A stretch of DNA of 64,000 bases, from NCBI GenBank assembly GCA_963798505.1, contig CAWCTX010000015.1:62001-126000 (forward strand), written 5' to 3'. Source of the DNA: CAVWSM01 sp963798505. GTDB taxonomy: Bacteria; Actinomycetota; Actinomycetes; Jiangellales; Jiangellaceae. A model generated the notes under the pieces. It worked only from the letters and a program-made list of their open reading frames with translations, was not told the origin of the DNA and made no database searches. The position numbers and the translations under genes are program-made. This document shows, piece by piece, positions 45,099 to 54,593 of the stretch (position 1 is its first letter; each line of letters begins with the position of its first letter).

Positions 45099-45839
45099 AT
45101 GAGCCTTCAGACGTTGTCCCGGGAGGAGTCGCTGAGACTCCTCGAGAGCGTCCCCGTGGGTCGCGTGATCTTCACCATCGGGGCGCTACCGGCCGTCGAG
45201 CCCGTCAATTTCGTGCTCGTGGACGGCGGCGTCGTGCTGCGCACCGCCCCGGGCGCGAAGCTGAACGCCGCGCTCCAGGACCGGGTCGTGGCCTTCGAGG
45301 CAGACCAGATCGATCCCGTCGCCATGACGGGCTGGAGTGTGACGGTGGTCGGCTTCGCCAACGAGGTGACCGATGCCCTGGAAATTGAGCGCCTGCGGTT
45401 CCACCTGACGCCATGGGCGCCAGGCGAGCGTGAGCACTTCCTCAAGATCGGCGTCGGGCGGGTGACGGGTCGGCGGTTGACGACCCCCGCAGCACGACTA
45501 GCCGAGCGGCACCCGCCACACGAGGACGGTGCCTCGACCGTCACCCGGCTCGACCGTCAGCTCACCGCCGAGCGCCGCCGCCCTGTCCGCCAGATTGCGC
45601 AGGCCACTGCGAGGAACGTCCGGCGGGATGCCGATGCCGTCATCCGCGACGCGCAGAGTCAACTCCTCCCCCGCTGCCAGGCTCACCTCCACATGGGTCG
45701 CCTTGGCGTGACGTACGGCGTTGGACAGTGCCTCCCGGACCACGGCGACAACGGCGTCCGCGATCTCATCGGTGGCCATCGCATCAACGGGTCCCTCGAG
45801 CCGCAGCGACGGCGCGAGCCCCGAGACCTCGGGGATTGA
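45099..45839 (+). CDS. Pyridoxamine 5'-phosphate oxidase-like flavoprotein, copy 3, run-on end
   Basis: The first 130 residues are a third PNPOx-like copy: ESVPVGRVIFTIGALPAVEP, VVLRTAPGAKLNAALQDRV, VGRVTGRRL. After about 45490 the frame continues antisense to the kinase gene with Arg/Gln-rich sequence unlike the family. The natural stop has probably been lost to an indel near 45475-45495; the real gene should end there. A shortened box-like sequence lies 38 bp upstream. Confidence 0.72.
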   Translation: MSLQTLSREESLRLLESVPVGRVIFTIGALPAVEPVNFVLVDGGVVLRTAPGAKLNAALQDRVVAFEADQIDPVAMTGWSVTVVGFANEVTDALEIERLRFHLTPWAPGEREHFLKIGVGRVTGRRLTTPAARLAERHPPHEDGASTVTRLDRQLTAERRRPVRQIAQATARNVRRDADAVIRDAQSQLLPRCQAHLHMGRLGVTYGVGQCLPDHGDNGVRDLIGGHRINGSLEPQRRREPRDLGD

Positions 45840-47057
45840 CTCCACCTCGTCGAGGACGCGTTCGCGCAGCCCGTGCAGGCCCGCACGGTCCTCGCGCGGC
45901 TGCAACGCGAAGATGGTTGTGCGGATGACCTTGATCGCCTCGTCGATGTCGTCGACCGCTCGGCTCACCCGGCCGGCCACCGTCGGGTTGTCAATCATGC
46001 GGCCGATGCCCTCGAGGGTCATCCCGGTCGCGAACAACCGTTGGATGGCGAGGTCATGAAGGTCCTTCGCTATGCGGTCGCGGTCGTGCAGCACCGTCAG
46101 CTGCTCGGCGTCGCGCCGCCGGTCGGCAAGCTCGAGTGCGATGGCTGCCTGAGACGAGAACGCGGCAAGCGTCTCCGCGATGGCCGCCGAGAACGGGAAG
46201 GCGCCTGCGCGTCGGGCGACGATCAGCACACCGCGGACACGGTCATCTTCCCCAAGCGGCAGGACGAGCAACGGGCCGAGCACGCCCTCGGGATCCAGCA
46301 CCGTGGCAGGGACATCGGCGGGCAGGGTCATGCCGCTCAGCTGATCGGCGTTGAGCCCGACTGCGGCCTCCACAACGAGCCGGCCGGTCCCGACGAGAGG
46401 GACGGCGATCGCCGCCACATCCGAGTCGGCGACGTCCCGGGCCTCGTGGACAAACAAGGAAAGGACATCGGCCGGCGCAGCACCCGACAGCAGCTGGCGG
46501 GCGATCTCCTCACTCGCGCGGAGCCACTGCTCGCGTCGCCGCACCTCGTCGTACAGCCGGGCATTTTCGATGGCCACGCCCGCGGCTGCGGCAAGCGTGA
46601 CGAGCAGCTGCTCGTCACCTTCGTCGAAGTCGGCGTCGTTGCGCTTCTCGGTGAGGTACAGGTTGCCGAACACCGACTCGCGCACCCGGACGGGCACGCC
46701 GAGGAACGACCGCATCGGCGGATGGTTGGGCGGAAACCCGTATGAGGCTGGGTGTGCGCCGAGGTCGTGCAGTCGCAGTGGCGTCGGGTGCGTGATGAGC
46801 TCGCCAAGGATGCCCCGGCCCTGTGGGTAGGGACCGATCCGCTTGATCTCCTCCGCGGTGAGCCCGACCGTCAGGAACTGCGCGATGCGTCCGTCCTCAC
46901 CGAGGACGCCCATGGCCGCGTAGCGAGCATCGACAAGCCGCGCGGCGATCTCCACGATCCGACGCAGGATCGACTCGAGCTCAAGGCCCCTGCCGACGTC
47001 GAGAATCGCGTCAAGCAGGCGTTGTGCCTCGTGTCCCGTACCCGTGGATTCACCCAT
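45498..47057 (-). CDS. dosS: DosS/DosT-type sensor histidine kinase (GAF-GAF-HisKA_3-HATPase)
   Basis: 519 residues. GAF-A (about 25-170) contains PPNHPPMRSFLGVPVRVRES; its His112 aligns by position and motif with the proximal heme His (His149) of mycobacterial DosS. GAF-B spans about 185-310. The phosphoacceptor is His334 (DRIAKDLHDLAIQRLF), then REALSNAVRHAKATHVEV and LRVADDGIGIP of the ATPase. The layout and residues match the oxygen/redox-sensing DosS/DosT kinases, so heme binding is likely but not proven here. A DosR-like box lies 46 bp before the start. Confidence 0.87.
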   Translation of the reverse strand: MGESTGTGHEAQRLLDAILDVGRGLELESILRRIVEIAARLVDARYAAMGVLGEDGRIAQFLTVGLTAEEIKRIGPYPQGRGILGELITHPTPLRLHDLGAHPASYGFPPNHPPMRSFLGVPVRVRESVFGNLYLTEKRNDADFDEGDEQLLVTLAAAAGVAIENARLYDEVRRREQWLRASEEIARQLLSGAAPADVLSLFVHEARDVADSDVAAIAVPLVGTGRLVVEAAVGLNADQLSGMTLPADVPATVLDPEGVLGPLLVLPLGEDDRVRGVLIVARRAGAFPFSAAIAETLAAFSSQAAIALELADRRRDAEQLTVLHDRDRIAKDLHDLAIQRLFATGMTLEGIGRMIDNPTVAGRVSRAVDDIDEAIKVIRTTIFALQPREDRAGLHGLRERVLDEVESIPEVSGLAPSLRLEGPVDAMATDEIADAVVAVVREALSNAVRHAKATHVEVSLAAGEELTLRVADDGIGIPPDVPRSGLRNLADRAAALGGELTVEPGDGRGTVLVWRVPLG

Positions 47058-47103
47058 GCCACTCGCCGATCAACGGTTTGTGGCAACAACTTAACTGGGC
47101 GCA

Positions 47104-47117
47104 GGGACGAAGGTCCC
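47104..47117. promoter_or_regulatory. DosR-like box GGGACGAAGGTCCC
   Basis: This is the exact reverse complement of the box at 2988-3001. It lies 46 bp upstream of the kinase gene (minus strand) and 102 bp upstream of the small membrane protein gene at 47220. Confidence 0.65.
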
Positions 47118-47219
47118 GTCGATCTAGGTCGGAATGCCGTCGATAGCAGCGGCCGATTCGACAAGCCTTGCAACTGAACGGAGGAGTTGCCTCCGAACGA
47201 CGGAGTGGAAGAGGACACC

Positions 47220-47703
47220 ATGTCGACAACCGTTGACACACGAGCGAATGGCACCGTGAAGACCTTGGGCCTGTCGGTGATCATCGCGGGGATCATCATG
47301 ATGGTCGCGGGGGTGGCCACCTGGTTCGTCGTCCAGGACCAGCTCGCCGACGAGAACATCACCGTGTCCGAGGACGCCGACTTCCTCGCCGGCGACGAGG
47401 TCAACGGCCCGTTCTCCGCCTACGCCGAGGCGACAGGTCATCAACGAGCACGCCCTCGAAGCCTCGGGGGGACAGACCTACGCCGAGCTCGACCGGGAGG
47501 ACCCAGTCCGGGAGACCGTGATGAACGCGTCGTTCCTGCGGGCATCGCTGTTCACCTCGGTCGTGTCATTCGGCGTCGCAGCGATGGCGGCTGGGATCGG
47601 CGTCGTGCTGGTCCTCATCGGGATCGCGTTGCGCCGCCTCGCCCAGGGAGCCCCCACGGTGGCCGAGACCACCTACGCCCCGCCGGTTGCGAACGCTCCT
47701 TGA
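47220..47703 (+). pseudogene. Two-TM actinobacterial protein (often mislabelled LigA), one frame break
   Basis: ATG at 47220 encodes STTVDTRANGTVKTLGLSV and a first membrane helix (IIAGIIMMVAGVATWFVV), then ADENITVSEDADFLAGDEV. Near 47432 one base shift breaks the frame; it resumes with VINEHALEASGGQTYAELDR, VMNASFLRASLFTSVVSFGV and a second helix. About 161 residues. Databases often call this family aromatic ring-opening dioxygenase LigA, but it has no such motifs; it is a membrane protein of unknown role. Confidence 0.7.
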
Positions 47704-47704
47704 G

Positions 47705-48118
47705 TCAGCTCGTCACCGTGGCGACGATGGGGTCGCGCCACACCACGGCGGTGCCGTCCACGACGACGGCGCCGTCTTGGTTTGTGATGCGGGTCTCCAG
47801 CGTCGTCACCGGCTTGTCCTGCCGCATCTCGACCACCCGCGCCTCCGCTGTGATCACGTCTCCCGGCCGCACCGGCGCCAGAAAGCGCCAGTCGACGTGG
47901 AGGAAGACGCTGCCCGGGCCGGGGAGATCCTGGGCCACCAACGCATTGAGCAGACCGGTCGTCACGCCGCCCTGCACGACGATCCCGCCGAACCGACTGC
48001 GAGCGGCCAAGTCGGCATCGTAGTGCAGCGGGTTGCGGTCACCCGACAGCTCGGTGAACAGCTCGATGTCGCGCTCAGTGACTGTTCGCGATCTGCGTGC
48101 ACTGTCGCCCACCTGCAT
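47705..48118 (-). CDS. MaoC-like hydratase / hot-dog-fold protein
   Basis: 137 residues from ATG 48116-48118 (AAGGAG upstream). TERDIELFTELSGDRNPLHYD holds the catalytic Asp/His of the R-hydratase motif, followed by FGGIVVQGGVTTGLLNALV and VDWRFLAPVRPGDVI. The family hydrates enoyl-CoA. It begins just inside the end of the methyltransferase gene. Confidence 0.82.
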   Translation of the reverse strand: MQVGDSARRSRTVTERDIELFTELSGDRNPLHYDADLAARSRFGGIVVQGGVTTGLLNALVAQDLPGPGSVFLHVDWRFLAPVRPGDVITAEARVVEMRQDKPVTTLETRITNQDGAVVVDGTAVVWRDPIVATVTS

Positions 48119-48910
48119 CAGTCGACTCCTTTCTACGTCTGCTGCGACTGGTCGGGCGGCCGCGAACTGCCCACACCGTCGCGCTGACGTCGAACGGCGC
48201 GGGCGGCATAAGGTCTTCACAGCGGGCGCGCAACTGCTCCCGGTGGGCCGCGTCGAGGCTGGCGACGTAGGCACCCGCGGGCCCAACGCCAAGGGTGTAG
48301 GGCTCCCACCACTCGTCGAAACCGGCGTGGGCCACGCGCACCGTGAGCTCCGCGCTCTCGAGCCGGCTAAGCCCGGCGATGTCGAACAGCTCGACCAGGT
48401 GGCCCTCACGCACGCCAGCGAGGCCGGACTCATCGAGCGCGTCAGCCATCGAGGTCTTTGGCCGCCCGCCAGAACGCCGACAGCGGACCGCGGCCGCCCC
48501 CGTAATCCCAAACGCACGCGGCGACCACGCCGTCGGGACGCGTCACTCGCGCCATCTCGCGAAGGCCTTCGACGGGGTCGGTCATGAAGTGCACGACCAG
48601 CTGTGCGGCAGCAATGTCGAAACTCGTCGGTCTGGTACGGCAGCTGCTCGGCGGCAGCCATCCGCACGTCGACCTCGGGGAACCGCTGCCGTGCCGCGGT
48701 GACAAAGGACTCCGAGGGGTCTACGGCGGAAACGGCGTCCTCCCCGAGGGCCGCGACGAGCTGCGCTGTCAAGGCCCCAGGGCCACAACCCACGTCGAGC
48801 ACACGCCGCCCGCGACTCGGGTCGAGCATGCTCAGGAACTGCTCGGCGAGTGGCTCGGAGTAGCGGCCCATGAATCTCGCGTACGCGTCGGCACTCACTT
48901 CGAAACCCAT
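48075..48910 (-). pseudogene. SAM-dependent methyltransferase, two frame breaks
   Basis: ATG at 48908-48910 starts MGFEVSADAYARFMGRYSEP and motif I VLDVGCGPGALT, then VDPSESFVTAARQRFP. The frame changes near 48625 (FDIAAAQLVVHFMTDP, MARVTRPDGVVAACVWDY) and again near 48455 (GHLVELFDIAGLSRLESAEL). About 275 residues after joining. It is divergent from PPK2. Target unknown. Confidence 0.72.
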
Positions 48911-48962
48911 GACACGACCGTAGACCGAGCGAAGCCGCAGGAACTGGCGGATGATCGTCAGC

Positions 48963-49816
48963 ATGGCTACCAAGTCCCGATCGAAGAAGCCCGCTCCGGC
49001 ACTCCTGCCGGACCCCTCCGAGGGGCCTGTGCAGCTGACAAAAAAGGAATACGCCAAGGAGATGGCGCGCCTGCAGAGCCTGCTCGTCGCCATGCAGGAA
49101 TGGATCCGGGAGTCCGGCTACCGGCTCGTGGTGGTGTTCGAGGGTCGTGACACGGCCGGCAAGGGCGGCACCATCAAGCGCATCACCTACCGGCTCAATC
49201 CCCGATCCGCCGCGTGGTGGCTCTCCCGACACCGACGGAGCGTCAGCGCACGCAGTGGTACTTCCAGCGCTACATCGAACAGCTGCCCGCGGGCGGGTGA
49301 GACCGTGCTGTTCGACCGCAGTTGGTACAACCGCGCCGGCGTCGAGCGCGTCATGGGCTTTTGCACGGACGCGGAGTACGAGGAGTTCATGCGTACGTGC
49401 CCTTCGCTCGAGCGCGCGCTGATCCAGGGACGGGATCCACATCGTGAAGTACTGGCTCTCGCTGTCGGACGAGGAGCAACGACGCCGGTTCCAGGCCCGG
49501 ATCGAGGATCCCGCGAAGCGCTGGAAGCTGAGCCCGATGGACCTCGAGGCGCAGGCACGCTGGGTCGACTACGCCGAGGCGAAGGACCAGATGTTCGCCT
49601 ACACGGACATCAAGGAATGCCCCTGGTACGTAGTGGACGCCGACGACAAGCAGAGCGCGCGGCTCAACCTCATCGCGCACTTGTTGTCGACCGTCCCGTT
49701 CGAACCGGTCGAACTACGAGCCGATCAAGCTTCCTGCCCGGCAGGCGCGCAGCTATGTTCGGCCGCCGATCGAGACACAGAACTTCGTGCCAGTGAGGTA
49801 TGCACCTGCTCGCTGA
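48963..49816 (+). pseudogene. ppk2: Polyphosphate kinase 2 (PPK2), about four frame breaks
   Basis: ATG 48963 leads to LTKKEYAKEMARLQSLLVAM and the Walker A segment VVVFEGRDTAGKGGTIKRIT. After a shift near 49205 the frame reads PTPTERQRTQWYFQRYIEQL, after another near 49295 TVLFDRSWYNRAGVERVMGF (Walker B and lid), then from about 49430 IVKYWLSLSDEEQRRRFQAR and DPAKRWKLSPMDLEA, and after about 49710 PARQARSYVRPPIETQNFVP to TGA 49814-49816. All catalytic parts are conserved. PPK2 uses polyphosphate to phosphorylate nucleotides, common in dormancy islands. Confidence 0.78.
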
Positions 49817-49819
49817 GCC

Positions 49820-50212
49820 CTATTGCCAGATACTCACGATGACTCCGACCACGAGAAGCTTGACCAGCCAGTCACCGGCATGGATCGCTGCCAGCCGCCA
49901 CGGGGTGTTCTCGTGCACGATGGCACCGACCCAGAGCACGATCGGGAAGCCGACCCAGAGCGCGAGACCGAGGGCCAGGCCGCCGGTCCAGGTGTCCACC
50001 AACGCCGCCGCGGCAAGTCCGGCCACCACAGTGGCCAGCACCAAGCAGCGCAGCGCCTCGACCCCCAGAGTCAGCGGCCCCGGCTGGTCGCTGGACGCTG
50101 CAGCCTCGCTGACTGCCGCGAGCTGGGCGCCCAGCACGCCGTAGTAGACCGCGCCCAACACGAGGGCCGCGGCCGCGGAGACCAGCACAGCGACGACCTC
50201 GATGTCAGGCAT
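49820..50212 (-). CDS. DUF1761-type four-TM membrane protein
   Basis: 130 residues with four hydrophobic helices; the start IEVVAVLVSAAAALVLGAVY and the run GVLGAQLAAV match the DUF1761 pattern (YYGVLG... W/Q). HENTPWRLAAIHAGDWLVKL is near the end. Function unknown. Its start overlaps the SRPBCC gene stop by eight bases, so the two are co-transcribed. Confidence 0.75.
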   Translation of the reverse strand: MPDIEVVAVLVSAAAALVLGAVYYGVLGAQLAAVSEAAASSDQPGPLTLGVEALRCLVLATVVAGLAAAALVDTWTGGLALGLALWVGFPIVLWVGAIVHENTPWRLAAIHAGDWLVKLLVVGVIVSIWQ

Positions 50213-50886
50213 CGAACTCGCCGCCCTCGAGCTGCGCCTTGAGCGTGCTCAGGCGCTCCCGCCACCAGGCCTTGGTCTTGTCCGCCGATGCGGAGTCGGG
50301 CAGCCGAATGTGCTCGACCGCCACGATCGTGGCCGCCGCACCCTTGGGGTGGAACCCGACGTTGACCCGCGACGGGCCGTCGCCCCAGTCGAACCGGGCC
50401 GACTTGGGTTTCGTGGACGTACGCTCGCGCAGCTCGACATCCTCGAGCCAACGACGACGGACAACCTCGTCGACGAACGCATCGAAGACCCGCTCTGCTG
50501 GCACCGCGACGGTGCGTGAAGCCGTGATCGTGAACCCGTCCTGGTGCTCACCCACGGCGCGCCCCATCCTGGCCCGCTCGTAACTGGCGGTCACCGCCTG
50601 CGCATTCCAGGCCAGCGGGTGGACTCCCAGCTGCGCGGCGACCCAGCGGGCGATCTCGCGGTGCGGTTGGTCCGCCATGCCCGCCTCGTCGAGGAGGTCG
50701 AACCATTCCTCCCACCCGCGACCGGTCCGCTGCCGGATCCTCTCGTCGGAGGTCACGAGCACGGGCGCGCGGATCCGCGGCCGACTCGTGGGCGGCAAGC
50801 AGGACTGCGCGCGCCGCGGTATAACTTTCGCCCGTCTTCGCCATGCGGGTGCGGACAAGCTGCTTGAACGATCGTTGCCTGGTCAC
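50205..50886 (-). pseudogene. DUF4287 plus SRPBCC (AHSA1-like) protein, one frame break
   Basis: GTG at 50884-50886 (GGGAG seven bases upstream) gives TRQRSFKQLVRTRMAKTGES. Near 50775 the frame shifts and continues with VTSDERIRQRTGRGWEEWFD and EIARWVAAQLGVHPLAWNAQ (DUF4287), then the SRPBCC domain FTITASRTVAVPAERVFDAF and GFHPKGAAATIVAVEHIRLP. About 227 residues. SRPBCC folds bind hydrophobic ligands. First gene of a pair with the DUF1761 protein. Confidence 0.75.
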
Positions 50887-51129
50887 GACATGCTCCCGTT
50901 CGCGGCGGCGACCCCGCGACTCACGCTCGCGAGACCCCGCCGGAAAGGGCAGTCCACATGACCGGCGTCCCGAGGGCTCGAGCCCCCTTTGCCCTCGCAC
51001 TGCCAGCGGCGTGAGCGCCGGAACCGAGGGTTGGGCGCAGGGCGGCGCCCGATCCAGACATTACTGCAGACTGTCGAGGGCGGCGATAGTCATCGCCCGA
51101 TGGCACAGGTTTCTGAAAGGGGGTGAGGG
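50887..51129. other. Divergent intergenic region
   Basis: 243 bases between the SRPBCC gene and the exporter. It holds a 12-base palindrome GGGCTCGAGCCC at 50974-50985 and an AAAGGGGGTG ribosome site at its right end. No coding frame or DosR-like box seen. Confidence 0.4.
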
Positions 51130-52619
51130 ATGTCGCGCGAGGAGAGAGCCGAGTCGGCCGTCGGCGGCCTGGCGCTGGACTCGTCGCGCGGGCGGATCGC
51201 GCTCACGGCCACGGTTGCCGCAAGTGGGATGGCCGCGCTGGACGCCACGGTCGTCAATGTCGCATTGCCCCACATCGGGGACGAGTTCGACGCCAGTGTG
51301 AGCGCCCTGCAGTGGGTGCTGACCGGCTACCTGTTGGCGCTGGCTTCGCTCATCCTGCTCGGGGGGACACTCGGCGACCACTACGGGCGACGAAAGATCT
51401 TCGTCATCGGCACCATCTGGTTTGCCGGCCGCGTCACTGCTGTGCGGCGCCGCACCCAACATCGAGGTGCTCGTCGCCGCCCGCGTTCTGCAGGGCGTCG
51501 GCGCCGCGCTGCTGACCCCCGGCAGCCTGGCCATCTTGCAGGCCAGCTTCCGCCCCGGCGACCGTGCCAGGGCAGTCGGCGCCTGGTCCGGGCTTGGCGG
51601 TGGCGTGGCCGCGATCGGCCCGTTCATCGGTGGCTGGCTCGTCGACGGCCCTGGGTGGCGCTGGGCATTCCTCGTCAACATCCCCGTGGCCGCGATCGTC
51701 GTCGCCTGCGCCATGCGGGCCATTCCTGAGTCCCGCGACCCCCACGCCGGCCGCGGCCTTGACATCGTCGGCACCGCCTTCGGCGTGATCAGCCTCGGCG
51801 GCGCTCACGTGGACCCTGACCGAGGCCGGATCCCGCGGCTGGACTGACAGCGGCGGTCCTCGCCGCGGCGGCGGTCGCCGTCGCGGCGGCGATCGCGTTC
51901 GTCTATCGGATGCTTGCACGCGCCCGATCCGCTCGTGCCGCCGTGCGCTGTTCCGCAGCCGCGAGTTCACCGTCACCAACCTCGCGACCGTGCTGCTGTA
52001 CGCCTCGATCGGCGTCACGTTCTTCCTGGTCACGTACGAGCTGCAGGTCGGCGCCGGATGGTCGGCACTCCAGGCCGGCGCCGCACTGCTGCCCACCACG
52101 ATGCTCATGCTCGTGCTCTCCGCCCGGTCGGGCGCGCTCGCCCAGCGGATCGGCCCGCGGCTGCAGCTCACCGTCGGTCCGCTGCTCGCCGCGGCTCGGG
52201 CTGCTCCTGCTGGCCCGCATCGGCCCGGACGCGTCCTGGGTCACCGACGTGCTCCCCGGGGCTCTCGTCTTTGGTCTCGGGCTCGTGTCGTTCGTGGCCC
52301 CACTGACCGCGACCGTGATGGGATCGGTGAGCCCCGACCAGGTGAGCATCGCTTCCGGCGTGAACAACGCCATCGCGCGGACGTCGAGCCTGGCCGCCCT
52401 GGCGGTGATCCCCGTGGTCTCCGGCTTCACGACCGCGGCCACCACGGCAGAGCTCACCGACGCCTTCCGGATCTCCCTCGTCATCTCCGCCGTCATCGCC
52501 GCGGCCGCGGCACCCCTCTGCTTCGTCGGCCTCGGCACCCACGTCCGACGGCGCGGTCGGCGCGCCGGGTGCACTGCACCGTCGACGCGCCGCCGCTCGA
52601 GACTGCGACTTCAGCCTGA
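51130..52619 (+). pseudogene. DHA2-family MFS drug exporter, five or so frame breaks
   Basis: ATG 51130; ALDATVVNVALPHIGDEFDA is the DHA2 (EmrB/QacA) TM1 motif, followed by WVLTGYLLALASLILLGGTL and DHYGRRKIFVIGT. The frame changes near 51430 (ARVLQGVGAALLTPGSLAIL, the antiporter motif C region), 51805, 51930 (REFTVTNLATVLLYASIGVT), 52195 (PDASWVTDVLPGALVFGLGL) and 52550, ending at TGA 52617-52619. About 495 residues when joined. This is the most broken gene in the right half, although its protein is well conserved. Confidence 0.75.
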
Positions 52620-52620
52620 C

Positions 52621-53652
52621 TCAGGGAGGAGCAAGCAGGCACACAGGCGACGGCACCGCGGCCGGATCGCTGACCAGCACAGGGACCCGATCTGGGCGAT
52701 CGACGCGGAACGAGGCCACCGTGCCGGAGCGCTCGTTGGCGACGTGCAACAGACCACCCGTGCGCAGCGCGTGTCGTGGCCACGAGCCCGCGGAGGAGAC
52801 GTCAGCCACCGCTCGGACGCGTCGACCACCGTCGTCAACCTGCAACGTGCCGATGCGGTCATCGCCGCGCACTGTGGTCCACAGCGTCGATCCGTCCTCG
52901 CTCAGCACGATCGCTGCCGCGGTCGTGCCGGCACCGACCGGCTCGGCGAAGGCAGCAACTTCGTCGACGATGCGCAGATCCGCATACGACGCGCCCGCCT
53001 CGAGGACGACCACCGTCGAAGCGAACTCGGTGAGGACGTGCACAAACCCACCTGGATGGATGACGAGATGTCGCGGGCCGCACCCGGCCGGCATCGACAC
53101 CGTCGACACGCGCTCCAGGTCGCCGGTCGATGTGTCCAGCCTGAGCACGTTGAGCGTGTCGGTGCCGAGGTCGGTGGCCAGCACGTGCCCGTCGGGCGCC
53201 GTCGTCACCAGGTGCGCATGCGGCCCCTCCTGCCGGTCCGCACGTGGCCCGCTCCCGGGCTGCGGCTCGCACACGGACACGTCGCCCGGTGCCCCACTGT
53301 CGTCGAGCGCGACCGCGCTGACGTGGCCGCTGCCGTAGTTGGCGACGAGCACATGACGGCCGTCAGGGTGGACCTCGAGGTGGCAAGGTCCACGGCCACC
53401 GCAGGCAGCACGGCCGATCGAGCGCAGCTCGCCATCCGCCCCCACGGCGAAGCCTTCGACCTCATCGGTCTCCTCCAGCACGGCATAGAGGTGACGGCCG
53501 TCCGGAGCAAGCGCGAGGAACGACGGCGAGCGTGTGGGTGCGGCAAGCCGGTCGTGGCCGAGCGGACCGTCAGCTCCGGACCGCAGGATGTGGATGCCCT
53601 CGCCTCCACCGGCCGGTCTCGTGTACGTCCCCACCCACAGCCACGGCGTCAT
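52621..53652 (-). CDS. Lactonase-family beta-propeller (6-phosphogluconolactonase type)
   Basis: 343 residues, intact. Start TPWLWVGTYTRPAGGGEGIH is the Lactonase-family opening, followed by propeller blades: SFLALAPDGRHLYAV, GPCHLEVHPDGRHVLVANYG, GPHAHLVTTAPDGHVLATDL, GPRHLVIHPGGFVHVLTE. The conserved His residues fit YbhE-type 6-phosphogluconolactonase. No signal peptide. Divergent from the MpaB-like gene. Confidence 0.85.
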   Translation of the reverse strand: MTPWLWVGTYTRPAGGGEGIHILRSGADGPLGHDRLAAPTRSPSFLALAPDGRHLYAVLEETDEVEGFAVGADGELRSIGRAACGGRGPCHLEVHPDGRHVLVANYGSGHVSAVALDDSGAPGDVSVCEPQPGSGPRADRQEGPHAHLVTTAPDGHVLATDLGTDTLNVLRLDTSTGDLERVSTVSMPAGCGPRHLVIHPGGFVHVLTEFASTVVVLEAGASYADLRIVDEVAAFAEPVGAGTTAAAIVLSEDGSTLWTTVRGDDRIGTLQVDDGGRRVRAVADVSSAGSWPRHALRTGGLLHVANERSGTVASFRVDRPDRVPVLVSDPAAVPSPVCLLAPP

Positions 53653-53677
53653 CGACGGCGACACTACGCTCGGCAGG

Positions 53678-54593
53678 GTGGCCGTGCACGTGATCCCGCA
53701 CAGCGTCTCGGCGCGCGTCTCGACGACGTTCCGCCGGATCGTGTCCGGCGACCCGACGGGCCGACCAGCGTGGGTGCGCGCGATCGAGCAGGGCGACGAC
53801 GCCGGCCTGTATGGGCCAGGGTCCGCGCCGTGGGCCGTGCACGGTGACCTCACCACCCTTGTCGGCGGCGTACGCGCGCTGCTCGTGCAGGCACTGCATC
53901 CGGCGGCGTTGGCTGGTGTGCGTGAGCACTCGCGGTTCGAGGACCACGCGCTGGACCGGCTTGCCGGCACCACGCGTTGGCTGGTCACGCTCACCTTCGG
54001 TGACTCGGCAGCCGTCGCGCGTGAGTCGGAGCGGGTGCGTCGCATGCACGCTCGGGTTGAGGGGACCTATGCCGACACGGCCGACACCGTCCGTCCGTAC
54101 GCGGCAGACGACCCGCATCTCCTGCGGTGGGTGCATGCCGCGTTCACCGACTCCTTCCTCACCACGCACCTTGTCTGGGGGGCACCCATCCCCGGTGGCC
54201 CCGACGCATACGTGGCGCAGTGGGCTACTGCAGCAGAGCTGCTCGGCCTCCCCGACCCGCCGCGCACCCGCGCCGAGCTGGAGGCGCAGCTGGGCGACTT
54301 CGAGCCGGAGCTGGCCGGCAGCCCGGAGGCGCGGCAGGTGGCACGGTTCGTGCTCAGTCCGCCGCTGCCCGCCGTCGGCTCGTCCCGCGTATGCCGTCCT
54401 GGCCGCGGGCGCCGTCGCAACCCTGCCGGCGGGTTACCGAGCTCGGCTCGGCCTGCCACCCGTACCGCTGCTTCCCACCCGCATCGCCGTCGCCGGACTG
54501 CTGGGTGGGTTGCGCCTCGTACTCGGTGATCGCTCCCCCAGCGAGCAAGCAGCCCGGGCGCGGCTCGCGCGACTGGGGCTGGACGCCGCCTAG
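53678..54593 (+). pseudogene. MpaB-family oxygenase (DUF2236), one frame break
   Basis: GTG 53678; WAVHGDLTTLVGGVRALLVQ, LHPAALAGVREHSRFEDHAL and VRRMHARVEGTYADT carry the conserved His residues of the DUF2236/MpaB fold, proposed to bind heme (as in latex oxygenase Lcp). Near 54385 the frame shifts and the last 70 residues (AYAVLAAGAVATLPAGYRARL) are in another frame. About 305 residues. Substrate unknown. Confidence 0.78.

Noticed and set aside
47220..47703. LigA-type ring-opening dioxygenase
   Set aside because: The family name is a known database mislabel; the sequence is a two-helix membrane protein without metal-binding motifs.
50974..50985. Palindrome GGGCTCGAGCCC considered as a terminator
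   Set aside because: No loop and no T run follow, and it lies between divergent genes where no transcript should end.
51910..53847. Open frame of 645 codons on the plus strand
   Set aside because: It reads an out-of-frame part of the broken exporter and then runs antisense through the intact lactonase gene; its composition is Arg/Gly/His-rich with no protein motif.
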